Shown one piece after another: positions 50,337-59,750 of a DNA stretch of 64,000 bases (position 1 is its first letter; every line of letters begins with the position of its first letter). The translations under genes were made by a program, and so were the position numbers. The DNA is from Bacillus sp. HNG (GTDB lineage: Bacteria > Bacillota > Bacilli > Bacillales > Bacillaceae_L), in NCBI RefSeq assembly GCF_003400205.1, contig NZ_QUQV01000001.1:620001-684000 (forward strand), given 5' to 3'. The notes under the pieces are model-generated. The model had not been told where the DNA came from and made no database searches. It worked only from the letters and a program-made list of their open reading frames with translations.

Positions 50337-51395
50337 TTAAAAGTGAATTTCCGTACCCTTCTTACTAGATTCATATATTCCACATAAAATTTTCATCATC
50401 TCAACTCCATCTTCCACAGGACTAATGGTTTCATTTCCAGTACGGCAGCAATCAATAAAATAATCGATCTCGGATTGAAATGCCTTCACAAAATCAAATG
50501 ACAAATTGTCAATTTGTGGATTCAAATTAACAATTGTATCGTACTTTTCTGAAACGACTAGGAGTTCAGGTTCAATTTCCGCTCCACCCTTGTCTCCAAA
50601 TAATTTAACAGATATTTCATCCTTCTTCGCGTGAAGTGAAAAACTTACATCAACAAATAATGATGCTCCGTTCTCAAATCGGATGAGAGCATTCGCAAGA
50701 TCCTCTACTGTATTTTTTGTTGCATCAAAATCTGATGCTTTATAGTAGGATAAGTTTTCAATATTTGATCTGTTTCCAAGTTTATGATATGTATTACCAC
50801 TAATCGATTTTACTTTTGGCCGCCCCATTAGATACCAGCATATATCAATCATATGAACACCTAAATCAATTAATGGTCCCCCACCGGAACGTTCTATGTC
50901 AGAGAACCATCCACCTGGATTACCTAATCTTCGAATACAAGAGGCTTTCGCATAATAGATATCACCTAACTCATCATTCTGAATAAATTTTTGAAGAATC
51001 TGTGTGTTGCTTGCGTACCGTCGAACAAATCCAACCTGGAGGAGCTTACCAGTTTCCTTTACAGCTTTTTCAATTGCCAACGCCTCTTCTACCGTTTTAC
51101 ATAATGGCTTTTCTACAAGTACGTTCTTACCAGCTTTAAGTGCGGCAATACTTATTTCAGCATGACTATTGTTCCATGTACATATACTGACTGCGTCAAT
51201 TTCGGGATGAGCTAAAAGCTCATGGTAATCCGTGTACACATGCTCTGCACCATATGTCTTTGCTTTCTGTTCTGCCCTTTCAATATTGAGATCACAAACT
51301 GCAACTATTTTGACATGATCATTCTTGGCATAAGAACCAAAATGAAGGTCTGAAATACTTCCAGCACCAATAACTCCAATTTTTATCTGTTTCAT
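50337..51395 (-). CDS. Gfo/Idh/MocA family oxidoreductase, 1
   Basis: A 352-residue NAD(P)-dependent oxidoreductase. The nucleotide motif is IGVIGAGSISDLHFGSY, EKPLCKT carries the family's Lys-Pro, and GGGPLIDLGVHMIDICWYLMG holds the catalytic Asp and His. It oxidises or epimerises a sugar or sugar acid. AAGGAGG precedes the ATG. It lies between the RpiR and ROK kinase genes in the cluster. It is only distantly similar to the second Gfo/Idh/MocA gene at 53262, so the two probably act at different steps. Confidence 0.87.
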   Translation of the reverse strand: MKQIKIGVIGAGSISDLHFGSYAKNDHVKIVAVCDLNIERAEQKAKTYGAEHVYTDYHELLAHPEIDAVSICTWNNSHAEISIAALKAGKNVLVEKPLCKTVEEALAIEKAVKETGKLLQVGFVRRYASNTQILQKFIQNDELGDIYYAKASCIRRLGNPGGWFSDIERSGGGPLIDLGVHMIDICWYLMGRPKVKSISGNTYHKLGNRSNIENLSYYKASDFDATKNTVEDLANALIRFENGASLFVDVSFSLHAKKDEISVKLFGDKGGAEIEPELLVVSEKYDTIVNLNPQIDNLSFDFVKAFQSEIDYFIDCCRTGNETISPVEDGVEMMKILCGIYESSKKGTEIHF

Positions 51396-51439
51396 TGCCG
51401 ATCCTCCTTAAATTGTGAATGATACTGTTTATTCACTTC

Positions 51440-52426
51440 TTATTTAACCCCTACATCCACTCCATACACCCATGGTTGAATGGCCGCGCCTATTATTCCA
51501 GCATCATTACCGAGTTGGGTCCCTTTTATCTCAACTGGATCAACAAGGGAACGTATCCCCAATTCACCTACTCTCTTTCGAACCTTTTGAATAAACCATT
51601 CACCCTCGTGTAATACACCGCCACCAAGGATGATCAGTGTAGGATTGAAGGTATGGATCATGCTAACTATCGCGAATGATAGGGCATTAATAGCTGTGTC
51701 CACCACTTTTTCAGCTACTACATTGCCTGCACTCATTAATTCAAATACTAGTCTACTTGTTACTTCTTCTGGATGTTTTTGATAATATAAGAGTTCACTA
51801 TTCCCTTCGCTTTCAGGATAAGATTTTATTTCTTCCCTCATCATTCTTGCAATTCCCGTTCCTGATGAATAAGTCTCAACACACCCCTGAAATCCACAGT
51901 TACATAAAGGCCCATTCATATCAACTGTAATGTGACCTAATTCAGCACCACCGCCCCATGCACCTCGAAGTAAATGACCACCTGTGATTACACCACCACC
52001 AACACCTGTGCCTAGAGCGAGACATATAAGATTTTCAACATTCCTACCTACACCAAGTTGTTGTTCAGCGAGGGCAAGAACATTTACATCATTTTCTATG
52101 AAAATTGGCAAATCTGTTTTCTTTGAAAGAATATCTCTTAATGGAACATCATTCCAATCTTTGATATTTGCTGTTCCGGACAGAACTTTGCCTTTTTCGA
52201 AATCGATTTGTCCAGCAGTACCTATTCCTATGCCAACCAGCTTTTTCCCTTCCATTTTCGCTGTCTCAGAAAGGGAAAAAATGATATTTTCGAGTAACTG
52301 AATAATCGCATCCTTTGTATCTTGGGGTGTAGAAAATGTTTTCTTAATTAAGACACTGCCTTCTCTATTCATAATACCCGCCGCTATCTTTGTACCACCA
52401 ATATCAATTCCAAGTGAATATTCCAT
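51440..52426 (-). CDS. ROK family sugar kinase
   Basis: A 328-residue ROK kinase. ATP-binding DIGGTKIAAGIMN at the start, the catalytic Asp in FIENDVNVLAL, the LGTGVGGG loop, and the zinc-binding GHITVDMNGPLCNCGFQGCV (His plus CxCxxxxC) are all present. No DNA-binding domain is fused, so it is an enzyme rather than a repressor. With NanE in the same cluster, ManNAc or a related amino sugar is a likely substrate. GGAGGTGG fixes ATG 52426 as the start. Confidence 0.9.
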   Translation of the reverse strand: MEYSLGIDIGGTKIAAGIMNREGSVLIKKTFSTPQDTKDAIIQLLENIIFSLSETAKMEGKKLVGIGIGTAGQIDFEKGKVLSGTANIKDWNDVPLRDILSKKTDLPIFIENDVNVLALAEQQLGVGRNVENLICLALGTGVGGGVITGGHLLRGAWGGGAELGHITVDMNGPLCNCGFQGCVETYSSGTGIARMMREEIKSYPESEGNSELLYYQKHPEEVTSRLVFELMSAGNVVAEKVVDTAINALSFAIVSMIHTFNPTLIILGGGVLHEGEWFIQKVRKRVGELGIRSLVDPVEIKGTQLGNDAGIIGAAIQPWVYGVDVGVK

Positions 52427-52453
52427 TGTTATTCCACCTCCACCCACAACTAT

Positions 52454-53248
52454 TTAGAAAGCTAATGAAAGAACCTCAAGAATATTGTCACATGAATATG
52501 CAGCTGTTAATCCGTCAATACGTTTACATCGCATACCATCAAAATACCTTTGATCTACTTGGTCTGTGCTAAAAAATTTCATTACTAGTTCGTATGGTCC
52601 ATCTAATGTTACAGGCAACACATTTTCTCGATGATCAATTGATTCCTTTATCATTTCTTTTAATTCCCTATATACTAGCTTAGGTGGTTTAACCAATGCT
52701 GCGTGCCTTCCCAACCCCTCTTTTGTTTCGTAAGTTCGGACGTTAGGAATTTCCTTACTTGCCTCTTCACACGTCTTCTTATCTCCCGTCACGAAAAGGA
52801 CGGGTACATTATGTAAGCCAAATATTAGGCTATCTATTCCTATCTCACCAATAGGCCTTCCATTGAGATGTATAGATTGCCAACCAACCGATGTCATTGT
52901 ATGGTCTCTAATTGCAAATTCAGTTCCACCCATTGCGTGATATCCGATTAACATAGCACCATCAAACGATGAATCCAACCCAGGAAAGCGATTGGATACA
53001 TTTGTTGCTCCCATACAGTATCTCGCCCCATGATGTAATTCTGAAGCGATAAAATTGTACCCTGTACCATGAGCATCCTTCACGTAAATGTCATCAGCAC
53101 CAGCCTCAATTAGCGCCTCAATCACTACATTTACCTCTGCAGTTAAGAGTTTCCTGGCCTCTTCATAGGCCCGTTCTCCTTTTTTCAACTGTTCAGGTAG
53201 TAAAACACCTGCGATTCCCTCCATATCAACACTCACATAGATTTTCAT
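52454..53248 (-). CDS. M55 family D-aminopeptidase (DppA-like)
   Basis: A 264-residue M55 peptidase. The zinc ligands of B. subtilis DppA align: Asp8 and Glu10 (VDMEGIAGV), His60 (KDAHGTG), His104 (IGYHAMGG) and a Glu in PIGEIGID. DppA is a decameric D-Ala aminopeptidase acting on cell-wall-derived dipeptides. Presence in a sugar cluster suggests a glycan-peptide substrate such as a muropeptide, or a related amidase-like activity. It lies 27 bp before the ROK gene. Confidence 0.9.
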   Translation of the reverse strand: MKIYVSVDMEGIAGVLLPEQLKKGERAYEEARKLLTAEVNVVIEALIEAGADDIYVKDAHGTGYNFIASELHHGARYCMGATNVSNRFPGLDSSFDGAMLIGYHAMGGTEFAIRDHTMTSVGWQSIHLNGRPIGEIGIDSLIFGLHNVPVLFVTGDKKTCEEASKEIPNVRTYETKEGLGRHAALVKPPKLVYRELKEMIKESIDHRENVLPVTLDGPYELVMKFFSTDQVDQRYFDGMRCKRIDGLTAAYSCDNILEVLSLAF

Positions 53249-53261
53249 AACGAAGCCTACC

Positions 53262-54278
53262 TTACAAGTAAACTTCTTTTTGGGTTTTAGAAGATTTGTA
53301 GATTGACAGGATTAAGTCAACAGCTTTCCTTGCTTCCTCACCAGGCACCATAGGGGCTCGGTCTTCGATAATTGCTTTAGCCATATCTTCAATAAAATAA
53401 TAATGGCCAATTGACCTTACGCCTTCAATATTTTCCTGGTCAATTTTTATCTCTTTCGTAATATTTCCTTTTTCCATGGTGATCCACTCTTGGATGCCAT
53501 TATCATCAAAGATAATTGTGCCTTTTTCTCCATAAAGCTCAATTCGAGTATTCCTCTCAGGAAAAACAGAGGTGGTACCTTCAATAACTCCAAAAGCTCC
53601 GTTCTTGCATTCTAGAACAGACACGGCCGTATCCTCGACCTCAATTTTTCTTGATAGAGCAGCCGTTCTTGCAAAAACTTTCGAGACCCCACCTGTTAAC
53701 CACACAAATAGGTCAATCCCGTGTACACCTTGATTCATTAGAGCCCCTCCACCGTCCATTTCCCATGTACCACGCCAACCTGCACTATCGTAATAGGCTT
53801 GGTCTCGATAATATTTTAAGTAGGCATCACAAAGTATCAATTTACCAATCTCATTGTTTAAGATGGCCTCTTTAACTCTTTTAACAATGGCTGTGGCTCT
53901 TCGCTGGTAAACACAACCTAACTTTACCCCTTGTTCCCTACAAGTCTCTATCATTTCCGTCATCCGTTCAGACCTTATCTCGAGGGGTTTTTCACAAAGA
54001 ATATGTTTTTTAGCTATAGCTGCATCAATGGCAATTTGACCATGTGTCCCACTAGGTGTACAGATTGAAACGACATCTATATCTTCTATCGCGAGAAGTT
54101 CTTTATAATCAGATAGATAGGTAGGGACACTAAAAGTTTCGGCAAACTTCCTTGCTGCCTCTAATCTCAAATCAGAAACTGCAACAAGTTCAGTAAATGG
54201 ACATGCTTTAATCGCCTCAGCATGTAAAGGAGAAATCACACCACAACCAATGATTCCAAATCTGATTTTTCGAGCCAT
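53262..54278 (-). CDS. Gfo/Idh/MocA family oxidoreductase, 2
   Basis: A 338-residue NAD(P)-dependent oxidoreductase with GIIGCGVISPLHAEAIKACP, the HILCEKPLEIRSE motif and the active-site region MDGGGALMNQGVHGIDLFVW. Different from the oxidoreductase at 50337 along most of its length. AGGAGG five bases before ATG. It lies between the mandelate-racemase-family gene and the M55 gene with 13-bp gaps, firmly inside the operon. Confidence 0.88.
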   Translation of the reverse strand: MARKIRFGIIGCGVISPLHAEAIKACPFTELVAVSDLRLEAARKFAETFSVPTYLSDYKELLAIEDIDVVSICTPSGTHGQIAIDAAIAKKHILCEKPLEIRSERMTEMIETCREQGVKLGCVYQRRATAIVKRVKEAILNNEIGKLILCDAYLKYYRDQAYYDSAGWRGTWEMDGGGALMNQGVHGIDLFVWLTGGVSKVFARTAALSRKIEVEDTAVSVLECKNGAFGVIEGTTSVFPERNTRIELYGEKGTIIFDDNGIQEWITMEKGNITKEIKIDQENIEGVRSIGHYYFIEDMAKAIIEDRAPMVPGEEARKAVDLILSIYKSSKTQKEVYL

Positions 54279-54290
54279 TTTATCCTCCTG

Positions 54291-55415
54291 CTATACTAGA
54301 GTTTTATACGTTTCAAGCTTATTAATATCTACTTCGCACCCGATACCATAGCCTGAAGGTAGTAAGATTGCTCCCATCTCAATATCTCCTTTGTTCTGAA
54401 TCGGATCATCCGCGAGGAAAAACGGACCATTCAAATCAGAAGGAAGAGTGATTCCTAAATAATTGAACAAGTGTGCACTACTAGTGAGTCCTAAAGACGA
54501 TTCTGTTAAACCACCGCCTAGTAAACCAAGGTTTGCTTCTTTTGAAATTTCTCCCGCTAATTTTGCACCCGTAATGCCTCCCATTTTGGTGAGTTTAATC
54601 ACAGCATAATCACATGCTTCTAAACGAATCGCTTGTAACACGTCACTTGGACTCCAAATACTCTCGTCTAAAGCAATTGGTACTGACGTTTTTCTTCTCA
54701 ATTCTCGATGACCTAGCAAATCATTTGCTTTTAAGGGCTGTTCAAAAACGTCCACACCGATTCTTTCCATTTTTTTTGCTGCTTTTATTGCTTCGGGTAG
54801 AGTATAACCTTGATTAGCGTCCACCCTTAAAAAAAGATTGGGGGCTTCTGCTCTCACTGTTTCCAACACTTCCATATCAAAATCAACATTGAATCCGATT
54901 TTCACATCAACCGCTTTATAACCATTCTCACTTGCATATTTGGCTTTATCAGCAGCCTCCTCAATGTTTCTTGTACTAATAAGATAAGAAAGGTCAATTT
55001 TTTCTTTTGACCTACCAAGCAATATTTCAGCCAATGATTTTTTGGAACTTTTCCCCATCAGGTCATAAAGCGCCATATCAACAGCTGCTTTACAAATGGG
55101 CTGTCCCTTAGAGATTCCAGAAGAAATTTCCTTGTCAATTATTTCATGTAAAGTAGTGAGGTCATCCCCCCTCTTTCCAATAATTGCAGGTCTTATATAT
55201 TTCTGAAGGGTTGAAACAACAGTCTCCATCGTTTCATAACTCCATCTATGGCTAGGCCTAGCCTCGCCCCATCCCTCAATACCGTCATCAGATATAATTT
55301 TCACATAAACATGTGGTGCACCTTGATTACCGTCTCCTACCGTCCCTCCTGAAATTTGAAAGCTTTGCTTCATTGGCAATAATAAAGGAAAGACTTGGAG
55401 GTCCTTAATAATCAT
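54291..55415 (-). CDS. Enolase-superfamily enzyme (mandelate racemase/MLE subgroup)
   Basis: A 374-residue enolase-superfamily enzyme. The capping domain is residues 1-125; the barrel has the catalytic lysine in AVDVKIGFN, metal ligands in RVDANQGY, VFEQPL and ALDESIW, and the second-side lysine in YAVIKLTKMGG. This is the muconate-lactonising subgroup, which includes L-Ala-D/L-Glu epimerases. With the DppA-like gene next door, a dipeptide epimerase acting on muropeptides is possible, but the usual first Lys of KxK is Asp, so I leave it open. GAGGTG before ATG 55415 decides the start. Confidence 0.85.
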   Translation of the reverse strand: MIIKDLQVFPLLLPMKQSFQISGGTVGDGNQGAPHVYVKIISDDGIEGWGEARPSHRWSYETMETVVSTLQKYIRPAIIGKRGDDLTTLHEIIDKEISSGISKGQPICKAAVDMALYDLMGKSSKKSLAEILLGRSKEKIDLSYLISTRNIEEAADKAKYASENGYKAVDVKIGFNVDFDMEVLETVRAEAPNLFLRVDANQGYTLPEAIKAAKKMERIGVDVFEQPLKANDLLGHRELRRKTSVPIALDESIWSPSDVLQAIRLEACDYAVIKLTKMGGITGAKLAGEISKEANLGLLGGGLTESSLGLTSSAHLFNYLGITLPSDLNGPFFLADDPIQNKGDIEMGAILLPSGYGIGCEVDINKLETYKTLV

Positions 55416-55428
55416 TTTTATCACCTCA

Positions 55429-56133
55429 TCATTTCTTTAATTCTGCTTTTTTGATTCCATCTACAAATTTCTTCGTTATTTCCTGTGGTCTCGTAATTGC
55501 AGATCCAACAACGATTGAATGGGCACCATTTTCAAAGGCCATAAGTGCCTCATCCGGGGTCGAGATTCTACCCTCAGCAATAATTGGCACGTTACAACTA
55601 GAGGTAAGCTCCTTAATAAGCTCAAAATCAGGTCCTTCAATTTGGGGACTATATGGCGTATATCCTGAGAGCGTAGTAGAAATGAGATCACACCCCGCTT
55701 CAACTGCAGCAATACCTTCTGCAACAGTAGATACATCAGCCATGATTAGACTAGAACTATGATTTCGTATATACCAAACCAAATCGTTGAAAGTAACCCC
55801 GTTTGGTCGCTCACGAAACGTTGCATCAAGGGTGATAACATCCGTTTCAGACTCTATTAGCTCCTTAACTTCCTTTAAGGTTGGTGTTATAAACACATCG
55901 CTTTCCGGATAATCTCTTTTTATGATGCCAATCGTAGGTAAGCCCGTCGCTTTTCGAATGGCAATGATATCATCTTTCCCATTTGCTCGTATCGCTACAG
56001 CTCCACCCATTTTCGCAGCAACGCCCATTTTAGCCATGTACATCGACCCATGTAATGGCTCATCCTCTAAAGCCTGACACGATACGATTAATTGTTTATA
56101 TATTACGTTCAAAAACTCTTTTTTCTTCATCAT
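55429..56133 (-). CDS. nanE: N-acetylmannosamine-6-phosphate 2-epimerase NanE
   Basis: A 234-residue NanE. It opens with LIVSCQALEDEPLHGSMYMA and has AAKMGGAVAIRANG, TLDATFRERPNG, MADVSTVAEGIAA, STTLSGYT and IIAEGRISTPDEA, all typical of the family. NanE turns ManNAc-6-P into GlcNAc-6-P, which then enters central metabolism by NagA and NagB (not in this window). Its presence strongly suggests an N-acetylmannosamine-yielding substrate. Two ATGs are adjacent; the second has better spacing to GGGGG. First catabolic gene after the ABC permeases. Confidence 0.93.
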   Translation of the reverse strand: MMKKKEFLNVIYKQLIVSCQALEDEPLHGSMYMAKMGVAAKMGGAVAIRANGKDDIIAIRKATGLPTIGIIKRDYPESDVFITPTLKEVKELIESETDVITLDATFRERPNGVTFNDLVWYIRNHSSSLIMADVSTVAEGIAAVEAGCDLISTTLSGYTPYSPQIEGPDFELIKELTSSCNVPIIAEGRISTPDEALMAFENGAHSIVVGSAITRPQEITKKFVDGIKKAELKK

Positions 56134-56298
56134 TTCCCCCTTTTTTCAACATCGTTCCAATACACTGAAAGAATAATCCACCCTCAAAATACCAAAAAGG
56201 TTTATTTCTTCACTCTTATTCAAAAAAATTTACAGTGAATCACTTATATAAATTTTGTTAAATAATTGGATACGATTAGAATTTTTCTTGAGCAAATT

Positions 56299-57198
56299 CT
56301 ACCCTTTAACGGCACTGCTATAGGCACCTTTAATAAAGTAATTCTGAAAAGCTACAAAAACAATTAATATTGGTATGAGCGCGATTATTGCACCAGCAGA
56401 TACCAATCGAGTATTCGTTACAAAGGCTCCTTTTAAGTCATATAAGCCCACTGTTAACGGATATGTGTTTGGATCCTGTAAAACAAGAAGCGGCCATAAA
56501 AAATTATTCCAGGAACCTATGAAACTTAAAATGGCTAATGTTGCTAGCATCGGCTTTACCATTGGAATCATGATATACCACCATATTTGCCAAGGTTTTG
56601 CACCATCAATAATGGCAGATTCGTCTATTTCCTTAGGGATACCCATAAATGCTTGCCTCATCAAAAAGATACCAAATGCCGTAACTGCACTAGGCAATAT
56701 CACTCCGGAAAAAGAACCGATTAGGTGGAGTTTCTCTAGAATTAAATAGATTGGAATCATTGTGACCTCTCCAGGAATCATCATTGTGGATAAAATCACT
56801 AAAAATACAATGTTTTTCCCTTTAAAGTTCATACGAGCTAAAGGAAAGGCTGCTAACGAACAGAATAACAATGGCAAAAGAACCCCCCAAAAGGCTAAAA
56901 TCGTACTATTCCATAAGTAAAGAGGAATGGGGAGTGTATTCCATACTGTAATAAAGTTATCTAAGGTGATATTTTCAGGAATAAACTGCGGAGGAAATGA
57001 AAAAATGGCTTCGTTTTGTCCTTTTAATGCAGTCGATACTGACCAAAAAAAAGGAACAATCATAGCAACCATAATGACGCTCAAAAAGAAATAGGAGATA
57101 ATCAGGCGACTAATCTTCCGTTTACTCGGTAGATTCCGAAACTGCCTTTTTGGTTTAATGTCTGGTACTGTATTAGTATTTGTTTGTGTAGGCTGCAT
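56299..57198 (-). CDS. Carbohydrate ABC transporter permease (MalG-like)
   Basis: A 299-residue inner-membrane permease with six helices starting at about residue 33. The cytoplasmic EAA loop is SAIIDGAKPWQIWWYIMIPM, which docks the ATPase. Family: MalG-type CUT1 permease for oligosaccharides. It follows the MalF-like gene by 16 bp. GGAGGT lies 10 nt before the ATG. No ATPase gene is in the cluster; a shared MsmX-type ATPase elsewhere probably energises it, as in B. subtilis. Confidence 0.92.
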   Translation of the reverse strand: MQPTQTNTNTVPDIKPKRQFRNLPSKRKISRLIISYFFLSVIMVAMIVPFFWSVSTALKGQNEAIFSFPPQFIPENITLDNFITVWNTLPIPLYLWNSTILAFWGVLLPLLFCSLAAFPLARMNFKGKNIVFLVILSTMMIPGEVTMIPIYLILEKLHLIGSFSGVILPSAVTAFGIFLMRQAFMGIPKEIDESAIIDGAKPWQIWWYIMIPMVKPMLATLAILSFIGSWNNFLWPLLVLQDPNTYPLTVGLYDLKGAFVTNTRLVSAGAIIALIPILIVFVAFQNYFIKGAYSSAVKG

Positions 57199-57214
57199 AT
57201 ACTACTCTACCTCC

Positions 57215-58069
57215 TTAAGACTGGTTATCCAATGTCCGTTTATTTAACAAAGTCAAAATGAGTATGATAATAAATAGAATAAAAGAAATCGCACTCGCAT
57301 ATCCCATTTCCAATTGCCTAAACGCTTTTTCAAAAACGATGAACACAACCGTTTTGGATGCACCTATTGGTCCGCCATCCGTCATTGTTAACATTAATGT
57401 AAATTCCTTGAACGCTGACATTGTTGATATGACGGCCGTAAAAAATATAATAGGCTTCAACATAGGAAACGTAATGTGAATATGTTTCTTCCAAAACCCT
57501 GCCCCATCTAATTCAGCTGCTTCGTACAGATCTGTGGGCACCGATTGTAGTCCTGCTAGATAGAAAAGCATATAGTAACCTAAGCCTTGCCATATCGTTA
57601 CAATCGCTAGACTAATCATTACAAACTTCCTACTTGTTAACCAATCAATTGGATTTATTCCAATAAGGCTTAATAAGTAATTGAAGATTCCGTCACTTGC
57701 AAATAGCCAATTCCATAAAATAGCGGTAATGACAACAGAAACAAGTGCTGGGAAGTAATACGTTAATCGAAATAGCTTAATGCCAATTAATTGTTGATTA
57801 ACGAGAATTGCCAGAAAAACGGGTAGAACGACTAATGCAGGTGTAACTAAAATCCAATAATACGCCGTATTTTTTAAGGCATTCCAAAACTCTTCATCTT
57901 TAAAAGCTCGAATAAAATTTTCAAGCCCAACCCAATCTACCGTCCCCATGAATACATTATAGTCTGTAAAACTAAGTCCTAACGCTGCCAGCGCTGGAAG
58001 TAAGGTAAACGTCGTTAACAATATAGCGGTTGGTAAAAGAAACATCCAAGCGTGTCTTGATTTATACAT
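57215..58069 (-). CDS. Carbohydrate ABC transporter permease (MalF-like)
   Basis: A 284-residue permease with six helices; EAA loop EAAELDGAGFWKKHIHITFP. CUT1 family, partner of the MalG-like gene. AGGAG seven bases before the ATG at 58069 sets the start; the frame is open 14 codons further upstream without a ribosome-binding site. It comes after the binding-protein gene with a hairpin in between, so the binding protein may be made in excess. Confidence 0.92.
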   Translation of the reverse strand: MYKSRHAWMFLLPTAILLTTFTLLPALAALGLSFTDYNVFMGTVDWVGLENFIRAFKDEEFWNALKNTAYYWILVTPALVVLPVFLAILVNQQLIGIKLFRLTYYFPALVSVVITAILWNWLFASDGIFNYLLSLIGINPIDWLTSRKFVMISLAIVTIWQGLGYYMLFYLAGLQSVPTDLYEAAELDGAGFWKKHIHITFPMLKPIIFFTAVISTMSAFKEFTLMLTMTDGGPIGASKTVVFIVFEKAFRQLEMGYASAISFILFIIILILTLLNKRTLDNQS

Positions 58070-58164
58070 ACAATCACTCCTACCATAGTCACGAATGCTA
58101 GTCGGTTTCAACCAGGCTACTCATTTCAGCCTAATTTAGTAATTAGTTATTCCTTAGAAAAGAA

Positions 58165-58197
58165 GGCATTCACTATGCCTAAGCAATCATGAATGCC
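58165..58197 (-). repeat. Hairpin between the binding-protein and permease genes
   Basis: Perfect 8-bp inverted repeat GGCATTCA/TGAATGCC with a 17-nt loop in the 182-bp gap. No T run follows. Such hairpins often stabilise the upstream mRNA segment. Confidence 0.6.
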
Positions 58198-58251
58198 ATA
58201 GATAATTACTATTGTTCTATTAATTAAAGGATGCTAGGTTTTTGATGTATG

Positions 58252-59535
58252 TTATTTCGTCTTAAGAAGCTCATTAATTTTTGCTTCAGCATCTTCAATC
58301 GCTTTCTGTGGATCTTTATCTTCTAATAAGACCTTATGGAATTCTTCGTTGACAGCCTTATTAATTTCTGAAATATTCTCAACAGGAGCAAACATATCCT
58401 TTGCAATATCTAACTGTTTTGCAGCATAAAATTTACCTTTTTCTGCAGGATCATCCGAATTTTCACCTTGGGTAAAGAATTCATCAGCCGCAGCTTCTTT
58501 TACTGATGGGAGAATTGCCACAATCTTACTGAATGCTAACTGACTTTCAGCGTTTGTAACAAACTTAGCAAATTTAACAGCCTCATCAGGAGCCTTTGAT
58601 TTTGCAGAAACCGCAATGTTCATAATCGAAACATGTCTAAATCCTGATGAACCAACGATGGCTGGTGCCGCATCAGATTTTTCATATACTTCTGGGGATA
58701 AATCTTTAACTTGACGATAAAGTTGCGGACCAGTGCCCCACCATGCCATTTTCTCTTGTGCATACCACTCGTTTGGTTTTGCTTGAGCTAACAAGATTTC
58801 TTTTGGAATTAAGCCTTTATCAAAACGCTCTTTAAAAGTCTTAAATACTTCAACTGCCTCAGGCGTATTAATGGCAGCACTCTTTAAGTCTTCTGAGACT
58901 AAAGGAATACCATTTTGTGGTAAGAATAAATGGATATCAATTGGTGTATTTCCATATACCCCCAACTTCTCATAAAGAATCTCTGACATTTCCCAAGCTT
59001 CTTCTTCACTTGCAGGCGGATGGTCAATACCTGCTTTTTCTAATAATTCCTTATTGTATAAAAGACCACCAGTTGATAGATACCAAGGAAGAGCATATGT
59101 TTTGTCACCTAAATTTCCTGCTTCCCATACGCCTTCAAAGAAATCATCTTTTACATCTGCTGCTTTTTCTGTAAGATCTAGAACAGCACCAACAGCTGCA
59201 AGTTTCTTAAGATAGTCTGTGTTTAAGTTCATAACATCAGCAAGCTGTCCAGAAGCTGCAGCAGTTAATGTCTTTTGTTCAACAGTATCGTATGGAATAT
59301 CTTCCCATACCACCGTTACTCCAGGATTTTCTCCTTCGAACTGGTCAATTAAACCGTTTATGTAATCATCAAATGTAGGGCTTAGCGAAATCGTCCAAAA
59401 CTTAATTTCAACATTCTTTTCCTGATCTTTGTTACCTTCGTCATTTGTCCCTGTACTTTCAGTTTTCGAACAGGCAGTTGCAACAAAAAGCATTAAAACG
59501 ATCAACAACATTGAAAGCCTTTTCAATCTTTTCAA
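58252..59535 (-). CDS. Sugar ABC transporter substrate-binding lipoprotein
   Basis: A 427-residue extracellular solute-binding protein (family 1). A lipoprotein signal MKRLKRLSMLLIVLMLFVAT with lipobox cysteine at residue 22, then a charged linker and binding domain opening IKFWTISLSPTFDDYINGLI, with FEGENPGVTVVWEDIPY and YALPWYLSTGGLLYNKELLE. CUT1-type, for oligosaccharides or amino sugars. TTG start eight bases after GGGGG. It is the first gene after the promoter at 59633-59661, so likely the most abundant product of the operon. Confidence 0.92.
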   Translation of the reverse strand: MKRLKRLSMLLIVLMLFVATACSKTESTGTNDEGNKDQEKNVEIKFWTISLSPTFDDYINGLIDQFEGENPGVTVVWEDIPYDTVEQKTLTAAASGQLADVMNLNTDYLKKLAAVGAVLDLTEKAADVKDDFFEGVWEAGNLGDKTYALPWYLSTGGLLYNKELLEKAGIDHPPASEEEAWEMSEILYEKLGVYGNTPIDIHLFLPQNGIPLVSEDLKSAAINTPEAVEVFKTFKERFDKGLIPKEILLAQAKPNEWYAQEKMAWWGTGPQLYRQVKDLSPEVYEKSDAAPAIVGSSGFRHVSIMNIAVSAKSKAPDEAVKFAKFVTNAESQLAFSKIVAILPSVKEAAADEFFTQGENSDDPAEKGKFYAAKQLDIAKDMFAPVENISEINKAVNEEFHKVLLEDKDPQKAIEDAEAKINELLKTK

Positions 59536-59610
59536 TTCGATTTCCCCCTTTTTTAATTGAAGAAGATTTCACATCCTGATGGAACTTTGCTCCTAAATAA
59601 CATGTTGAAA

Positions 59611-59661
59611 GTGAAGTTATTCTTCACAATTTATTTTATTGCAAGAAGATTACCATGTCAA
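59611..59661 (-). promoter_or_regulatory. Operon promoter with overlapping inverted-repeat operator
   Basis: TTGACA (59656-59661), 17-bp spacer, TAAAAT (59633-59638): near-consensus sigma-A. The predicted start lies in the perfect inverted repeat GTGAAG-5-CTTCAC at 59611-59627. A repressor there would block transcription; RpiR (49420) is the natural candidate. Confidence 0.72.
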
Positions 59662-59750
59662 TACAATTATTTCAATTTTTAGAATTTTAAATCTAAACAG
59701 AATATGAGTTCTACTTTTATCAATCTTTGCCTCTCCATAATTTCTAAAAT

